The notes beneath the pieces were generated by a model. It was not told the DNA's origin and did no database searches. It saw only the letters and a list, made by a program, of their open reading frames with translations. A program made the translations under genes and the position numbers. A stretch of DNA of 64,000 bases from Limnoperna fortunei (Eukaryota > Mollusca > Bivalvia > Mytilida > Modiolidae), in contig OX104117.1 of NCBI GenBank assembly GCA_944474755.1, positions 55,250,964 through 55,314,963 of the forward strand, written 5' to 3'. Positions 36,578-49,500 of this stretch are shown piece after piece. Numbering within the stretch: position 1 is the first letter of the stretch; each line of letters begins with the position of its first letter.

Positions 36578-36639
36578 ACGGGTTCATATTCCCTGGAGTC
36601 GAAGGGAATATAGAATACAGACAGGGAATATGAACCCGT
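36578..36639. repeat. Perfect 17-bp stem hairpin
   Basis: ACGGGTTCATATTCCCT (36578-36594) and its exact reverse complement (36623-36639) flank a 28-base loop that itself contains 'gggaatat'. Partly matched outer sequence (GTTATTC...GAATAAC) extends the fold. Confidence 0.8.
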
Positions 36640-36666
36640 ATCCCCTGTGAAACCCGAATAACAATT

Positions 36667-37193
36667 ATATTCTGTTGAAGTCTTTGTGTACTAATATTCT
36701 AGAGTATATAATTAGACAATTCTCATGCTTTGTTTCAGGACCACCCGACTATCGGAGAACCTACCATTTAACACATTTAAGCTTCCAACGAAAATTTTTA
36801 TGGCATTTTAAATTTTATAACCTTTATTTTTTTACGACTATTATTCCCAGCTAAACTTTGAATGATAAATTTCACTGTCCGAAGTGCGATGCAAATGCCT
36901 TTGTTTGTCATTTGAAGACTTCAAGTTATCGGTTATCTCCCTTGTTAATTTCAAGACAAATTGCAGACGGAGATGATAGATTCCGTAAAATGCATGTATT
37001 TAAAATCGATATTTGATATCTTTATATTATGCTTACTATTTATATTATATAAAACAAATAAATTATTCAATGAATAGACGCCATTTTGAAACTGGTTTCA
37101 ATATACCCGGGGTTTCACAGGCAATGATATCCCCGTCTTGATTAACCAATCAAATTGTAGGGATTCACTAGATACATTACTTCAACAGAATAT
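36667..37193. mobile_element. Inverted-repeat-bounded segment (ATATTCTGTTGAAGT)
   Basis: ATATTCTGTTGAAGT at 36667-36681 is the exact reverse complement of 37179-37193. The segment is 527 bp and non-coding. It may be one element together with the hairpin just upstream, since GTTTCACAGG-type words occur near both. The target duplication is not clear. Confidence 0.5.
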
Positions 37194-37274
37194 AGTAATA
37201 TATTTTAGTATATTGTAATTGAGAAAAATATTTTACTGGTATTAATTTCCATCTTTAAGACTATAATATATTGT

Positions 37275-37475
37275 TTGGTTGAATGGTTTTTTAATGCAAC
37301 TTAAGCAATTTTCCAGCTATTTTTATATTCACTCTGGTTTTACTGGTGGATGAAGCCAGATTACCCATTACAAACCCTTGACTCTCATTAGGACAACATA
37401 GCAATCCTTGTCAGTTAATCAGGCAGGCACGTGATGAATAGATGATTACTAATTACCTTAACCAATGAGACCCCA
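37275..37475 (-). mobile_element. SINE copy, diverged
   Basis: 'tttccagctattttt', 'ttactggtggatgaagcc', 'gcaatccttgtcagttaa' and 'accttaaccaatgag' follow the order of the SINE family from tail to tRNA-like head (minus orientation). It lies close upstream of the WDR45 start exon. Confidence 0.5.
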
Positions 37476-37585
37476 GTATAATGTTATTATATATTTAGTT
37501 AAGTATATGTGGTTATTTTAATGTTAATTTTCATTCTAGATATTGTATAAATTATCAAGGAAGGTTACTGTAAACAGAATGTGAT

Positions 37586-40500
37586 ATGTCATCAAAAGGA
37601 ATTCTGTCATTGCATTTTAATCAGGATCATGGTAGGTATTATAAGCTTAAAATTAAAAAAAGGAAATAAAATCAAAAGGTAAAAATTTATGTACATTTCC
37701 TTAATTTATTTTTTTTACAACATGAACAAGCAACATGTTTAAAGTAATTTATACGGTAAATAATGATAATTTGAATATGAATAGGACCGTTAATATGCAA
37801 AATTAAGAATTTCACTTAAAAGCAGATATTGGAATGTAATACTTGTACTGCATGCTAGTAAATATATTGTCTACATGTAATGAGACATTACAAACAAATA
37901 AAGTATGTTAAAACTAGCAATCCTTGTCAACTAAGATTGAGTCGAATGCACCCTGCATGCAGTGAGACTTGAACCTGCTACCTGATCAATAGTAGACAAA
38001 CTACCTCAACCTTCAAATAACCTGTATTTACTGGCAATGTAATAGTTGCAGTCTACAATTTTGTTTACAATAAGTGAAAAAGCACTATTGACATCTAAAC
38101 TTCTAAGTAATCTTAATATGCCAGGTTCCATATTGGATAGTTCTTCACATAAGGTCAAAAAACACATGTCATCTCCACTGATGTAAAATTTATTTTTTAT
38201 TTTCACCCTTATCATTTGATATTGTACTTTGTATTTTCAGGCTGTTTTACTGTAGCGACTGAATCAGGATTAAGAATTTACAATGTAGAACCTCTGATAC
38301 AAAAGTTATATTTGGGTTTGTAAACTGTATTAAAATAAATGTGAAGTTAGAATTAATGCCATTTAAAATAACACTATTCTGTATTACTTGATACATACTG
38401 GTAAGCTTATTATGTCCCTGCACCCCATAGGGTATTAGAGGTTTAAGAGGTTACTGTTAACATCCTCTGTGTGTGTGTGTTAATGTGGGAGCAGGTCAAA
38501 TTGCCTCACTGTAAAATTTACACACTAAAAAAATGTCCCCACTTCTTGAAAAATCACCCCCTGTAGAAACGCACCTTAAGCAAAATCATCCCACTTAAAA
38601 AAATCAGTATATAGTATAAAATTGTTACGTTGTTAAGCAATTTACTACTTATAAAAGTTTATATTTTATATTACATATCAATCTTGTCACATTAAAATTG
38701 ATAACATTTTATTAATACCTGATTGATTGTGATGTTATTTTGCTTGAATTATAACAATTATCACAAGTACCCTTACGATTTTCAATAAAAAACTATATTA
38801 GTGATGATTCTTTAGTAATTATGATTTAATATTTAAAGATTTTTTTTTTATTTCATATTTTTTTTTGTCTGTAAGAACATTAAAATATACAAGCTTACAA
38901 ATTAATAGTTAACAAATGTACACAATTCTTATCAAGCCATCTTAATCAATTTTGCTGTGTTTTTATGACAACAATTGGTTTCTGGACCATAACTCAGAAA
39001 GTTGTGAACCGATTTTAATAAAACTTTAGGATATTGTTACATACCATAAGAGGCGGAACAATATTGATTTTGGGGTAAATCCGTTCAAGGTCAAGGTCAC
39101 ATCGATAGAAAAATGTTAGAAAATTTCTTGAATTAGTGGTTTCCAGACCATAACTAAAAAAGTTCTCAACCAATTTTATTAAAACTTTAGGATATTGTTT
39201 CATACCATAAGAGGAGGAACCCTATTGATTTTGGGGTAAATCTGTTCAAGGTCAAGGTCACATCGACAGAAAAACGTTAGAAAATTTCTTGAATTAGTGG
39301 TTACTGGACCATAACTCAAAAAGTTCTCAACCAATTTTAATTAAACTTTGGTATTTTGTTACATACCATAAGAGGAGGAACCTTATTGATTTTGGGATAA
39401 ATCCCTTCAAGGTCAAGGTCACAGTGACAGAAAAACGTTAGAAAATTTTTTGAATTAGTGGACCATAACTCAAAAACTACATCAAGTACATATCTGAAAT
39501 TTTACGCAATGGTTCAATACTGTTAGAGGATTCACATATTCATATTTTATGCAACTTTGAAAATTTGTTGATAAAACTTACATTTTTCCTTCTGAAACCC
39601 TTACTCACTTTGTCTCCAGTTAACATGTAATGCCTGTAATAACCAATTATGTTAAATCTTAAAATGAAGACAAGGAAAGTTTTGGTTAATAAAATACGGC
39701 AACTCTGCTTTTGCACCCCTGTGCATATTGATTTTTTTAGTTTCAGACCTATGTGTAGATACAGAAGCTTCATTCACTGCTATAAATCAGTGTATTCTTT
39801 GAAGCAAATACAAATATCATTAACATTTTTAACATAAAACCATAATAGAATTCACAAACAAAGTACATTTAAAGTATGTCAAAAATTTAAATTTCAGGAT
39901 AAAAATTAATATTTTAATACATCTTATAAAAAGATCATAGAAAATTGCTGAAATAAACACAGTTGGTAAATACAAACGGAATGGCATACATGGACTTCTA
40001 TATATATTGCCACAAAACAATAGATCTGTTAAAGAAATCTTAATATAATAAGTTTTGTACATTTACGTAAAACACCTTTCAATTAATTCTTTTTTTTTTC
40101 AGGCCATGAACAGGTTGGAAGTGTTTCTCATGTGGAAATGTTATATAGAACAAACCTGATGGCTCTGATTGGAGGGGGTAGCATACCTAGATTTGATGAA
40201 AAAGCAGGTATTTAGTAGTTTCTCTTGATGATTTATGAAAGGGAATATTTAGATGATAAAAGTTCGGACATTTTATGTATCATCATGGTTGTACAAGACA
40301 CCGTAAATCTGAATTCAAGCACTATGCACAATATATGATTAACTAGTTAGTGTAAATGGATTATATTTGGCAGAAATGATAAGCAATATCATTCAATTTA
40401 AGTAAAGTTTTTTTAAGTACATTTAAAGTTTTATGAAGAGTGGAAGTTAACATTTATTAACAACATTTATCTACAAAAAATTAAGTGTTCATACAGGTTT

Positions 40501-43500
40501 TGTAGGTATATTTTGAGCATTTTCTCAGCACTATTAGGGTAATTATTTTGTGTTACAAATTTGTAACAAAAGTGTTTTCTCCTGTTATTCTGTTCTGTTG
40601 ATTTAGACATTATTTTAATAAATTTTCAGTTCTGATATGGGATGAATCAAAGAAAGAGGTAGAGAAGAAAGCTGTTATGGATATTACATTTTCACAACCA
40701 GTGGTCAGTGTAAAAATGAAAAGAGACAGGTAAGCATTTATTGTTTTATATTCTTCCATGCATGCAATTTTAATTAAAATTTTTTTTATAAACAGTTCGC
40801 AAACGTTAAGTTTTTTATTTTGTCTCATCCTGCTTATATATTAATATAACTGAAGTTAACTTTAGACAGATGTTTGCAGATGTACTTAAAGAACTTTGAA
40901 TCTTTTTCATAAAACAATCCAAACTTCCATGTAACAAATACAGAAATTTATGTCACCTTTTAGGGCATTTTTTTCTCCTCCCTCCCCAAAAAAGAAGAAT
41001 AAACAATCAAACAAACATAATTCAAGATTATGCCATTACCAATTAAATGACAGTAAACAAAGGATTCTTTTGAACAATGTGAAGCTGGAAAATTAATATG
41101 AATTGACTTACCATTGCTATGCAACACATTTAGGCACATTCACTGTACAAATCACTCAATAACTTTCATTGATTTTGTAAATGAAAAATCCTAAAAACAC
41201 TGAAAGACTCAGAACTGAATTTACTGTTATATGATTATGATCAACCACTCTATTTATCAAGTTTTGAACAGGAAATAAAATAATAATTATTTTTTGATTA
41301 TATACAACTTGGTTTGCATAAACTTTGCCAGAATTAAAGAAGTCACACCAGCACAAACATATACATGTACAAGTTCATCTTTTACAACAAATGTCTTAGT
41401 GAAGTTATCTATTCATTTTTGTAGAAATATTAGATTGAAACAATTTATAATATTGCTGGGATTGATTTTATGCTCTAAAAATAGATGAACCTATAACTTA
41501 AGTAAACTACCACGTTGACCTGGTTATGTAAACATTCAAGAAGGAATGAACATTCATTCAGTACAGTTGTCAAAACTGTCATTGATGACTGATCAGTTTC
41601 CATAAGGAAACTGTTGATGTTGATTGGTTTTGTTTGGAATCAGACATTTTCTTTAACTTGTCCAAATAATATAACACTTACATTTTATACAAGTAAATGA
41701 AAAAAAATTATAATATACATGAAATATAAATTAATATTATTTTTATTTCAGATTAATTGTAGTATTGCGGAATCAAGTTCATGTGTTTAGTTTTCCAAAT
41801 AAACCACAAAAACTGGATTCTTTTGACACCAGAGATAACCCAAAAGGTTTGAATGATACAATCTATTTGTAAATTGTTATTCACACAGTTTAAGATTGAA
41901 ATATATTTTCATATTAAAAAAGTTTCATAATTTAATACAAAATTTCTTATTGTTTCAAGACAAAGTTATTAATATGCATGCTGTTAATTAAAATTCACAA
42001 AAACTAACTATTTTGGAAGGCAGTTGATTACCTTTAGTCTTTATTTATTTCTTGAACAACTTTTAGTTTCGAAACATGTTTTCTGTAATCAATTGATTAA
42101 TCTTTTATGCATTGTAGGATTGTGTGAGGTCAGTTCACTCGGACAGACATTAGCTTTTCCAGGACCCAAGTGTGGAAGTGTTCAAATTGTGGTGAGTATA
42201 AATCATGCCAAGGAAATAACTAACAAAATTTATTCAGTGAATGATATAAAATCTCTAATAAATTGATCAATTCATTGTGTGCTGGCTTAAAGGCTAAGAC
42301 AATAACTTAAACCTAATAGTCAATACAGTACTTCACTTATTTCATTAAGCTTTATCATAGAAAAACCCCATACCTTTGACAGGAAAACTGACAATCCGAT
42401 TAATTAAGGTTGGAGGTCTGCAGACTCCACCTGCAGTAAGGCTGGAACTTAGGCCACACAAAATTAATTTTAAGGTTCTCAGGCCAAATTTTTCAAAAAT
42501 AGATGAGGGAGGGAGGCTTTATCTTGCACAAAATTTATCTGGTAAACAGGGCTCACCACACTGGGCGAAGTGGGCGACAAAGTCGCCCTACTAGTACCTG
42601 AAGTCGCCCTAAGGCGCCTCAAAAGCGAAGTCGAAGTCGCCCTGTCATTTCCCTCAAGTCGCCCGATGGTTCACATAAGATACTTGTTAATCTGGTCCAA
42701 ATACTTCACCCGGACTACCAATTTATCAGTTAATGTGTAATTCCAATAAAAAATGGCAAACAATATGGGTATTTAACATATTTTCAAACGATTTTCGTCT
42801 CTCAAATGTATTACGCGCCATTTGTTTATTTACCGGATGTGACTAATTACCGGAAGTGAACAACACAGAAAAGTAATGTACAACGGCCCATAATGAAAAA
42901 TTGTAATTTTTTTGATGAACAAACACTTTTAATTGGTGTCAAACTTCAGTCTTTCAAAGAGTATTGTACTTTAACAATACCTTTTATGGCTACAAGTACT
43001 GAAGTCGATAGAAAAATGGTCCCTATATCTGGTGTTTTTTCATTGATTAATGATAAAGGTTATGTACTGTTTGATAGTGCATACCATGAATAATAATGAA
43101 AAAGAAAGAAACAAAAACTGAATTTATGTGTGTTATGGTTTTAAAACACAAGAGAAATAATCCTGGAAATTGCTGTAAATAATGAAAAATATATGTTAAC
43201 TACCGCGAAATTTATTATTTGTACGGTCCCCCTGACTTCTCCCTATTGTCTCCTGAAGTCTCCCTATCAGGGCCTGACTTCTCCCTGTTTGGCTGCCAGG
43301 GAGAAGTCACTTCTCCCTACTTTTTTAGAGTGTGGTGACCCCTGTGGTAAAGATCTCAATCGATACAGCAAAGAATTTCTATATTAAACATTCATATTTG
43401 TATATGAAATGTATTTAAAGGTTATTACATAAAAGAACCCCTTTTAAATTGTTAAATTGTTTATGCAACCTGGGTTATAGTATAGTGAAATTGAGGGGAG

Positions 43501-46500
43501 GGGTTTTTGCAGCAACTAATGGATACTAGTACAGTTATCGGATGTTTACGAATTTCAGTCGTGTCAATTTCGTTTCCAATGCATGATACCATATAATACA
43601 AATGTTGATCGAAATTAACCTGTTTTGTCAGATTTTCTACAGGTAACAATTATTTGGGCAGCAAATATGCTTTAATTAGGATATTTATTAGACAATAAAT
43701 ACATTCAGTATGAACATAAATTAGAGTAAATTAACCTTTAATTTTAATACATTTCAATTCGATTATCTGATTGATATACACTAGATTTAGGATCGGAAAG
43801 ACTTTACTGTGTCTGTGGTCAGGTTCAACCTTTCTGTTGAAATTGATTGTATAATGTTCTAAATTACAAATAGTTCATTCTAATTTAATTTACGAGATTA
43901 TGAAAATTCGTTTTGAATGTCAGCATCTGCATTATTTTGAAATTCATTTCCAAGATGAGCCAGACAAGACATGAGTCTCTCTTTAATGGGGAAACATCAG
44001 CATGTTTCAAGTAATGATTGCAGTTCAATCATACCCCAGAAGACTGACAAAAATCTTGACCACTAGAACAGCATAAAGCATATGTAGCCATATTGTATAT
44101 TTTATAAAATGACATGAATGATTATGGGTCTGTCATCGAAGAAATTGGTTGTATGCAACCACTTAGCTTAACTGCAATATGCGAGTCCAGGACTCACCAT
44201 AAAAAAATCCTACAAAGTATCACTGAAAGGGTACATATTTTGTGTAATCAACACTTCCTACAGCTTTTAACCTATATCCCTAACACTTTCCAGATTCCAT
44301 ATTATAGTTGCGACCTGTTATGGTATCGTTTTATGAGATATTTCTATATTTGGGAACATCAAATCCTACAGCTTTAAAACCAGATCCCTGAAACATCACA
44401 GAAAGATTGCACACATATTGGTTGTGCACCTGCTATTAATATAGAATGTGTTTTCCCCAATTTTTCAGGATTGGGAACGTCGTAATTTTTCAATGAGGGT
44501 ACCAATTTTGTGTAATCAACTTCTCCAGCTCGCTACCCAGATCCCTGAAACTGCACCAAAAGATTGCACACATATTAAAGTTGTGCACCTGATCTTATTT
44601 AAGGAATGTTTTCCCATGACTTGGCCAAGAGAACTTCTTTCAGCAAAGCCCAGTGCAGGATCCCGGTGGCTAAAAGAATAGACCGCAGTCGCGCTAGCTT
44701 GTCGTAAAAGGCGACTAAATAGCGCCCAGTACCCTGACCGGCGTGTCAGGTCGGTTTGCCTAAAGACCGACTGGGATGTGTGCCCCAGGTGTTTGAATGG
44801 GGTACCCCTGGCAAGCTGGGGTTGTCAGGCCATAATACGGAAAACCTGACCGCAAACCATATTAGGGCACCATGTTGGGAAAAATGCCACGTTCCTCCCA
44901 CGTTAAAGAACGATGCTGTAGTATTCGCTATGAGTAGGGATTTCGATCCCGCTACAGGAGGCTAAATTGCCCGACCCTATCCATCCTCCTATTTGCCAGT
45001 GACAATCTAAAAACCGTTACCCCTATTTTTCCTTGTGTCCCATCCCATTTTCATTCATCATCATTTCATGTTCATTTTATCATCCAGTTCATGTTCATCG
45101 CCTGAATATAGCTGAAATATTGCTGCTCGGGCGTTAAACACCATTAATCAATCAATCAATCTTTCAGCAAATTTTATAGATGGTACCACTTTTGTGCTAC
45201 CAACTCTTCCTTTATTGTCACAAAACTGTAAACTATTCTCCGTTTAATAAAGCACTTGTTTTGCGACGCCGCCATTTAAGACAAACAATTTTTATTTTTT
45301 TTTAATTTTTCTCTGGTATCCGATCTCAATAGGGTCGTGAACACGATCGATTCCGTAACCCTCCTTTACTTTCAAACGCTTGTATGCACTATGTATTCTT
45401 TCGGAAGTTATCATTAGAGTAAGCAAAGATGTCCGATCTTTCCGAATGCAGTGGCGGGAAATAAAGAAGCGGATCGCACCGGATTACCACTGGGCCAGGC
45501 CAAAAAAAAAAAAGAAATGTTTTTTTTTAAAGTTCCACATATCACTTGAATAAAAACTAAAAACAACATGTTATGCAGATTTGCAGGATTTCCATTAATT
45601 TAGGAATACAGTCATGGATTTGTTTGAAACCGTTTTAATTGTTTGTGGTTAACAAGCATGTTTTGTGATAAAGTTGGGGTAATCTTTTCTTTTAAAACAA
45701 AACTACAGATTAATGTATTGTTATATTTTCTATGCTTGATTATTACAAAAATTAATAATTTGGACCATTCTCCCTAGCAATTTAAGATGTTTCAGATTTA
45801 AATGTAGAGCATGAACTAATTATTATTATAAACTAATGGTGACATGTTTTAGAATTTGGACACAACTCAGCCTGGGCAGTCCACAGCTCCTGTGATAATA
45901 AGTGCTCACCAGACAGAGCTGGCATGTCTAGCTCTCAACCAGCGAGGAACACTGCTAGCAACAGCATCAAAAAAGGTAAATTCAATTTAAAATGACATCT
46001 TGTCACACTAGAAATAAGTCAAATACTGGTACATGTATTAACGGTCCTACTAGATATTCAATTGTCATGCCAGTGAAACTGAAAACTTTTGATAGCTGCA
46101 GTTAATGCCATTAGTTACATAGATTAATGTTTAGATACAACAGATATGGTCTTCCAATAAAAAAAGCCAAGGACCTCAAGAACCACAATTCAGCAGCAAA
46201 TAAACAGATAGACCAGCTAGACTTTTGTGTAAAATTGACAAATATCAAGAATAAAATGTCAAGAATAAAAGTGAACTTTATATAAAAGCTGCAAGCATAT
46301 GTACAAATATCCATATTTTTTACAATGTTGAACCATCCTAGAAAAATAAATTTAAACATTTCGTCCTATAGATAGGAATTGAAAATAAAATGGAAATACA
46401 AATAAAATTGACTGTGCAATAGAATTATATGATAAAAGACATTTTGAAGCAACAAGTCAGGAAAACTATGTTGACAAGGATGATTGTGGTGTAACCTCTT

Positions 46501-49500
46501 TTAATATTTGCAAGCAAAAAAAAACAGTCTTTGGAAGTCACCACCAACTACAAGACATCATGTCTTAAAGGGAAATAACTGATAATGGCCATGTGATGAA
46601 TCACTTGTAAACAATAGTTAACCATTGCAGAAAATAATGTGACTACCGGTATGTTCAAACTTTAATACCAGTACATGTGTAATAATGTTTGTATAATATA
46701 ATATCTGATCCTTTTCTTTTAGTTGTTTGTAATATATTAATTTATTATTATAGTTAAAATGAATTCTAAAAAATAATCTATTTTAGGGAACTTTGATACG
46801 AATATTTGATGTTAGCTCTAAGAAAAAGGTGTCTGAGTTTAGAAGAGGTGCAGATCCAGCAGTTGTTTATTGGTATGTAGCCCTTCCACTTGTGACTTTT
46901 ATAGGACCAATTTGAAGATTGAATCAGTTTGATAAAATTCATTAAATACTGATGAGTTGCATAAATAATGAACTAATTAGGTATTATTAAGTTATTATAA
47001 ATATAAAGTCATCTACAAAGTTCATTTCAAAACCATCTATAACACTCTATATGGTAATTATTTATTTTTTAAACAGGATTATTAACCCAGCCTTTGTGTG
47101 TCATATATTGAGACCCCAATGTTGTCCTTTTAATTCAGATTGGTTTTTGTGTAAAGCACTAGAGTATACATTCAGAGCTTTTGACTAATATTTATGCTGT
47201 AGCAGAATAAAGATTATTTATCTAAATTATAAAATAGCCTATTTGCCTTTTGTTTTAAAAGAGAGAAAAACAAAACCTTCCTTTGTAGTAAACTACATAA
47301 AACTTCATTGTTCAAATTCGAACAGCTTGCTGTAAAGATGAAGGAAAACATAACCTTCATGATTTCTCTCATTGTTTGTTATTAATTTTTTTCCAGTATT
47401 AATTTTAGTCATGATTCAGAATTTCTCTGTGCCTCCAGTGATAAAGGAACTGTACATATATTTGCTGTACAAGACACTCAGCTGAACAGGAGATCAACGT
47501 AAGTGGCATCTAGTTTTGTAATACTTGGGTAGCTGAAAAGCAGTCCATATACTGTACAACATTAAGTATTAATAAAATTAATGTTCACAATGGTTGAAGC
47601 AAAAAGCCAGTGGATAAACAATGTATAAAGTGATAATAAAATTAATTACACATGTCAAACAATTTCTAAATTATTGAATTTTAAATAAGGAATGAGATTG
47701 TTAATATCATTATAACACAAATTAACTATAATGTGCTAAACGCTAAAGTTAAAACTAATACATACATGAAGTTCATATAACCATTTAATTCCTATGAATA
47801 GTTTATTCCTTAGGTTTAAATATCATTATATGACGTGGGAGACAATCGGCGGTACATGTAATACATTGTAATAATTGTAATCCTTTATATGATGTTAGGA
47901 GACAATCGGAGGTAATACATTGTAATAATTGTAATCCTTTATATGATGTTAGGAGACAATCGGAGGTAATACATTGTAATAATTGTAATCCTTTATCAAG
48001 TTTGCCTTTACATGCATTGTCAAAGATTAAGGAGCTCTTAGATCAAAACTTTTCAAAGAATAGTACATATTTTTTCAGGTTTAAGACCATGGGCTTTCTG
48101 GGAACTTATGTTGAGTCACAGTGGGGTCTGGCTAACTTTACTGTTGCAGCTGAATGTGCGTGTATATGTGCATTCGGACCAGGACATTCTGTGATAGGTA
48201 ATTTATATAATATTCAAATTAAGATGCAAAACTTAGATTGCATTTATTGTTTTTTTATATGGAACAATTTTAATGTTACAGATATGATAATGCTGTAAAT
48301 CACATTTACCATTTAATGTTATACAATTATTGATTTGTTTGACGATTGAAAATTATGTTTCTTTTGCATTGATTTTTTTCTCAAATTTTATTGAAATTAC
48401 ATGTACCATTATAATTTAAATGTTATTTTATCAAATTTATTTATACATAATGAACCTTTCACTCAAATCAAGTCCTTCCATCTATTAATTTTACAAATTG
48501 GTTTCCATGTTTAAATTCCTTTAAATAACTTTCAGCTACAGTGAACTAGTGTAATCGTTGATAACATAATATATTCCAGTTTAATGCTGGATATGAATAT
48601 AATAATACTGATGTTTCTTAACTCATGTTTTCAGCCAAAAAAAGAATAATCTAAATACACCTCTTTCTTAATATAACAACTTTACCATAATATTTTACAG
48701 TCCTAGCCTCCTAAATATTCTGGAATATAGATTGTTAACTTATATTGTTCCCTAGATGTCTTGCCACACTTGCATATCCCCAAATTAAAGCTGCAATCTG
48801 CAAAAAGCTATATCACAAAGAAAGCATTGTTTTTAAAACAAAAGGGAACAAAGAACGTAACAAAAATTAGGATACAAGAATGTATGAATGTGAAATAATA
48901 TTGATTTATCAATGAGAAAATAAACTTCATCCTTTTAACTTTCAAAAGCTATAAGCTCAAAACACGATAGATAAGCATGATAAAAAAACATTAACCAGTT
49001 ATAAAATATCTTGAAAATACAGAGTTGAACAATTTTGATACCAGTGAAAAATAACTCTTGCACAATCCCATGAATTTTGAGGTACCACACTTTCCTTCCT
49101 TATTCTCAAAAAATATTGAAATTATTGGGCTTTTATACAGTGTTCCCATACAACCTTGAAAATGTGAAGACTGTGAATTTTGTTTATTCTTTATTTAATA
49201 GGGAAAAGTCAAGAATTTCATAAAAATCATGGAAATCCGGAAAATAAACCCGGAAATTTTTTACATTAAGTGTTGATTGGCAATGCATGTTTGCCATACC
49301 AATTTATATTACAACATTCTGCAGTCTACTTATTACTTTTAAAGGGGCAAGATAATTTGCAACTAAGCTTTGAATCAGAATAAATCTTTTTTTTTTAAAT
49401 CACTCAAGTATATGAAATATTTCATTATAGTTATTGAAACTGATGAGGTCACACTATTTAAAATGATTTTGCAATTGATTAAAAGACTGAAAAGTCCTTT

